Source: Deltaproteobacteria bacterium (GTDB taxonomy: Bacteria; Desulfobacterota; GWC2-55-46; S146-73). From it: DNA of 7,956 bases. The position numbers were made by a program, and so were the translations under genes. Below, in pieces: positions 6,467 to 7,956 of the stretch. The number at the start of each line of letters is the position of its first letter. The stretch's first letter is position 1. The DNA lies in contig WGFF01000188.1 of assembly GCA_015492355.1 (NCBI GenBank), positions 1 through 7,956 on the forward strand, given 5' to 3'. Under the pieces are notes generated by a model. It did no database searches. It had not been told where the DNA came from and saw only the letters and a program-made list of their open reading frames with translations.

Positions 6467-7738
6467 TCAGAATGAATTTATCTTTATGGCACAGAAGTTA
6501 CCGCACATGGTGCATGTATCCCTGTCCCCTGGTGGGCTTTCCTCCCTGAGTCTCCTTGCCTTGTTCGGGTCTATGGACAGGTTTATCTGTCTCTCCCAGT
6601 CGAGGGCTTTTCTTGCCTTTGATATCGATACATCCTTGTCCATAGCCCCACCTACACCCTTTGCAATGTCCCCTGCATGGGCTGCGATCCTTGAGGCTAT
6701 GACCCCTTCCCTTACATCCTCCACATCAGGGAGCCTCAGGTGCTCTGAAGGGGTGACGTAGCAGAGAAAGTCCGCCCCACTTGCTGCTGCTATGGCTCCG
6801 CCGATGGCAGAGGTTATGTGGTCATAGCCAGGGGCTATGTCTGTAACGAGTGGTCCAAGGACATAGAAAGGTGCACCCCTGCATATCCTCTTTTGCAGGA
6901 GTATGTTTGCCTCTATCTGGTCCATTGGCATGTGTCCAGGACCTTCTATCATGACCTGTACGCCTTCCTGATACGCCATCTGTGCGAGCTCCCCGAGGGT
7001 TATAAGCTCCTCTACCTGTGCCCTGTCCGTTGCATCCGCAAGGCATCCAGGTCTCAAGCCGTCCCCGAGGCTCAGAACCATCTCGTACCTCTTCGCTATC
7101 TTCAGTAGACGGGGAAAATCCTCATAGAGTGGATTCTCTTTTCTGTTGTATCTCATCCATTCCGCCATGAGGGCACCACCCCTGCTTACTATACCCATTA
7201 TCCTTCCTTCCTTCTCTATCCTTTCGAGTGCCTTCATGGTTATACCGCAGTGTACTGTTACAAAGTCCACACCGTCTTCTGCATGTCTCTCTATGACCTC
7301 AAAGATCTCTTCCTCCTGGAGTTCCACAAAGGACTTCTCCTTTTTTATAGCCTGGAGCGCTGTCTGGTATATGGGCACAGTACCCACTGGCACAGGAGAC
7401 TGTTCGAGTATCGCCCTCCTTATCCTGTCCACATCGCCACCTGTGGAGAGGTCCATAACCGCATCTGCCCCTGCATCCACAGCGGTATGGAGCTTCTTTA
7501 TCTCCTCTTCCAGATCCGCCCTGTCTCTGGACGTACCTATATTGGCATTGACCTTTGTCTTAAGCCCCCTGCCGATGGCGAGCCCCTTTATGCCCCTGTG
7601 GACACGGTTCTTTACAACTATTATGGTGCCATCTGCTATGCCTGCACGTATAAACTCCGCAGGTAACCCTTCCCTTTCCGCAGAGTCCTCCATCTCCTGG
7701 GTTATCCTCCCCCTTTTTGCATGTTCTATAAGGGTCAT
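6467..7738 (-). CDS. thiC: Phosphomethylpyrimidine synthase, short form
   Basis: Radical SAM enzyme that rearranges 5-aminoimidazole ribotide into 4-amino-5-hydroxymethyl-2-methylpyrimidine phosphate, the pyrimidine half of thiamine. The 423 residues match the short ThiC form lacking the extra N-terminal domain. Signatures are VNANIGTS (63-70), MDLSTGGD (95-102), SRGG (185-188), EGPGHMP (265-271), TDIAPGYDHITSAIGGA (299-315) and YVTPSEHLRLP (327-337). The C-terminal cluster-binding cysteines are Cys409, Cys412 and Cys416 in CTMCGNFC, spaced CX2CX3C; the well-studied enzymes such as E. coli ThiC have CX2CX4C. The start ATG (7738-7736) has GAGAGGAGAG upstream and gives the N-terminus typical of the short form. 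It is transcribed toward the cyclase gene. No other thiamine gene and no TPP riboswitch is visible. Confidence 0.97.
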   Translation of the reverse strand: MTLIEHAKRGRITQEMEDSAEREGLPAEFIRAGIADGTIIVVKNRVHRGIKGLAIGRGLKTKVNANIGTSRDRADLEEEIKKLHTAVDAGADAVMDLSTGGDVDRIRRAILEQSPVPVGTVPIYQTALQAIKKEKSFVELQEEEIFEVIERHAEDGVDFVTVHCGITMKALERIEKEGRIMGIVSRGGALMAEWMRYNRKENPLYEDFPRLLKIAKRYEMVLSLGDGLRPGCLADATDRAQVEELITLGELAQMAYQEGVQVMIEGPGHMPMDQIEANILLQKRICRGAPFYVLGPLVTDIAPGYDHITSAIGGAIAAASGADFLCYVTPSEHLRLPDVEDVREGVIASRIAAHAGDIAKGVGGAMDKDVSISKARKALDWERQINLSIDPNKARRLREESPPGDRDTCTMCGNFCAIKINSF

Positions 7739-7748
7739 AATCGTCTCT

Positions 7749-7753
7749 CTCCT
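7749..7753 (-). promoter_or_regulatory. Ribosome binding site of thiC
   Basis: AGGAG on the minus strand within GAGAGGAGAG, 10 bases before the ATG, supporting the chosen start. The wider leader (7739-7956) was read for a -10/-35 pair; only a weak candidate TTGATG with an AT-rich stretch too far downstream was seen, so no promoter is called. Confidence 0.65.
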
Positions 7754-7814
7754 CTCAAAAAGAATATTTTTGGGTTTGGTAATGGGTCATCAAATCGGAC
7801 CTGAATGTTGTTGT

Positions 7815-7865
7815 GGGGAAAACCCTCTGGGCTATCGCCCTTTTTGGTAAAAAAGGTTTTTCCCC
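7815..7865. repeat. Intergenic repeat module M, copy B, nested hairpin
   Basis: Outer arms GGGGAAAACC (7815-7824) and GGTTTTTCCCC (7855-7865) pair with one bulged T. Inside them GGGC-TATC-GCCC (7829-7840) forms a 4-bp stem with a four-base loop, followed by TTTTT. The segment matches, in reverse complement, the module at 1929-1970 before dapA. On the plus strand the inner stem plus T5 resembles a small intrinsic terminator, yet the only gene upstream on this side is thiC, read the other way. It lies in the thiC leader if thiC transcription begins to its right. Confidence 0.55.
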
Positions 7866-7868
7866 TGC

Positions 7869-7913
7869 CCCCTTTTCCAAAAAACTTTTAAATTAGAAGT
7901 CTTGGAGAAGGGA
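7869..7913 (+). repeat. Intergenic hairpin repeat module H, copy B
   Basis: The arms CCCTTTTCCAA (from 7870) and TTGGAGAAGGG (7902-7912) form an 11-bp stem with one wobble. The element is about 80% identical to 1973-2016 and in the same plus-strand orientation. Compared with that copy, stem position 7 changed from C-G to T-A and position 11 from G-T to A-T, both keeping pairing, while position 12 is A-C here and A-T there. The 43 bases from here to the window end show no gene I can support. Confidence 0.65.
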
Positions 7914-7956
7914 GTAGAATACAGACAAATAAAGGACTTCCTCAGGGCAGGCATCC

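Noticed and set aside
7146..7850. Plus-strand open frame opposite the 5' half of thiC
   Set aside because: Antisense to highly conserved ThiC sequence; serine/leucine-rich shadow translation without motifs.

Overview
The window is about 8 kb of an ordinary bacterial chromosome. It is compact, with mid-range base composition and heavy use of AGG/AGA for arginine and ATA for isoleucine. That codon use, short-form ThiC, a periplasmic DsbC-like protein carrying a CXXCH motif, and a REC-GAF-GGDEF regulator all fit an anaerobic, perhaps thermophilic, bacterium of the Nitrospirota or Desulfobacterota type. This placement is inference; no rRNA or other decisive marker is present.

Layout. Positions 1-3744 (+) hold a lysine/diaminopimelate (DAP) cluster in the order lysA (5' end cut off by the window), dapF, dapA, dapB. 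lysA and dapF are one codon apart and dapA and dapB are 10 bp apart. A 128-bp spacer between dapF and dapA carries a hairpin repeat. Next, 3807-4580 (+) encodes an exported DsbC/DsbG-like thioredoxin-fold protein with an N-terminal CXXCH motif. A tRNA-Thr(CGU) lies on the minus strand (4691-4765) behind a good sigma70-type promoter. A large cytoplasmic signalling protein (REC-GAF-GGDEF, a predicted diguanylate cyclase) follows at 4893-6374 (+). It converges on thiC (6467-7738, minus), with an inverted repeat between them that probably ends transcription. The 218 bp upstream of thiC hold no recognisable gene and no TPP riboswitch, but do hold a second copy of the hairpin repeat seen before dapA.

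How the genes fit together. DapA and DapB condense aspartate semialdehyde with pyruvate and reduce the product to tetrahydrodipicolinate. DapF converts LL-DAP to meso-DAP for the cell wall, and LysA decarboxylates meso-DAP to lysine. The middle steps (dapL, or the dapD/C/E route) are not in the window. The DsbC-like gene, tRNA, cyclase and thiC are neighbours with no evident pathway link to the cluster.

I found no phage, CRISPR, toxin-antitoxin, defence or biosynthetic island. The most interesting signals are the two-copy intergenic repeat, which shows a covarying hairpin and a second module whose orientation is flipped between the copies, and the CXXCH motif on the DsbC-like protein.
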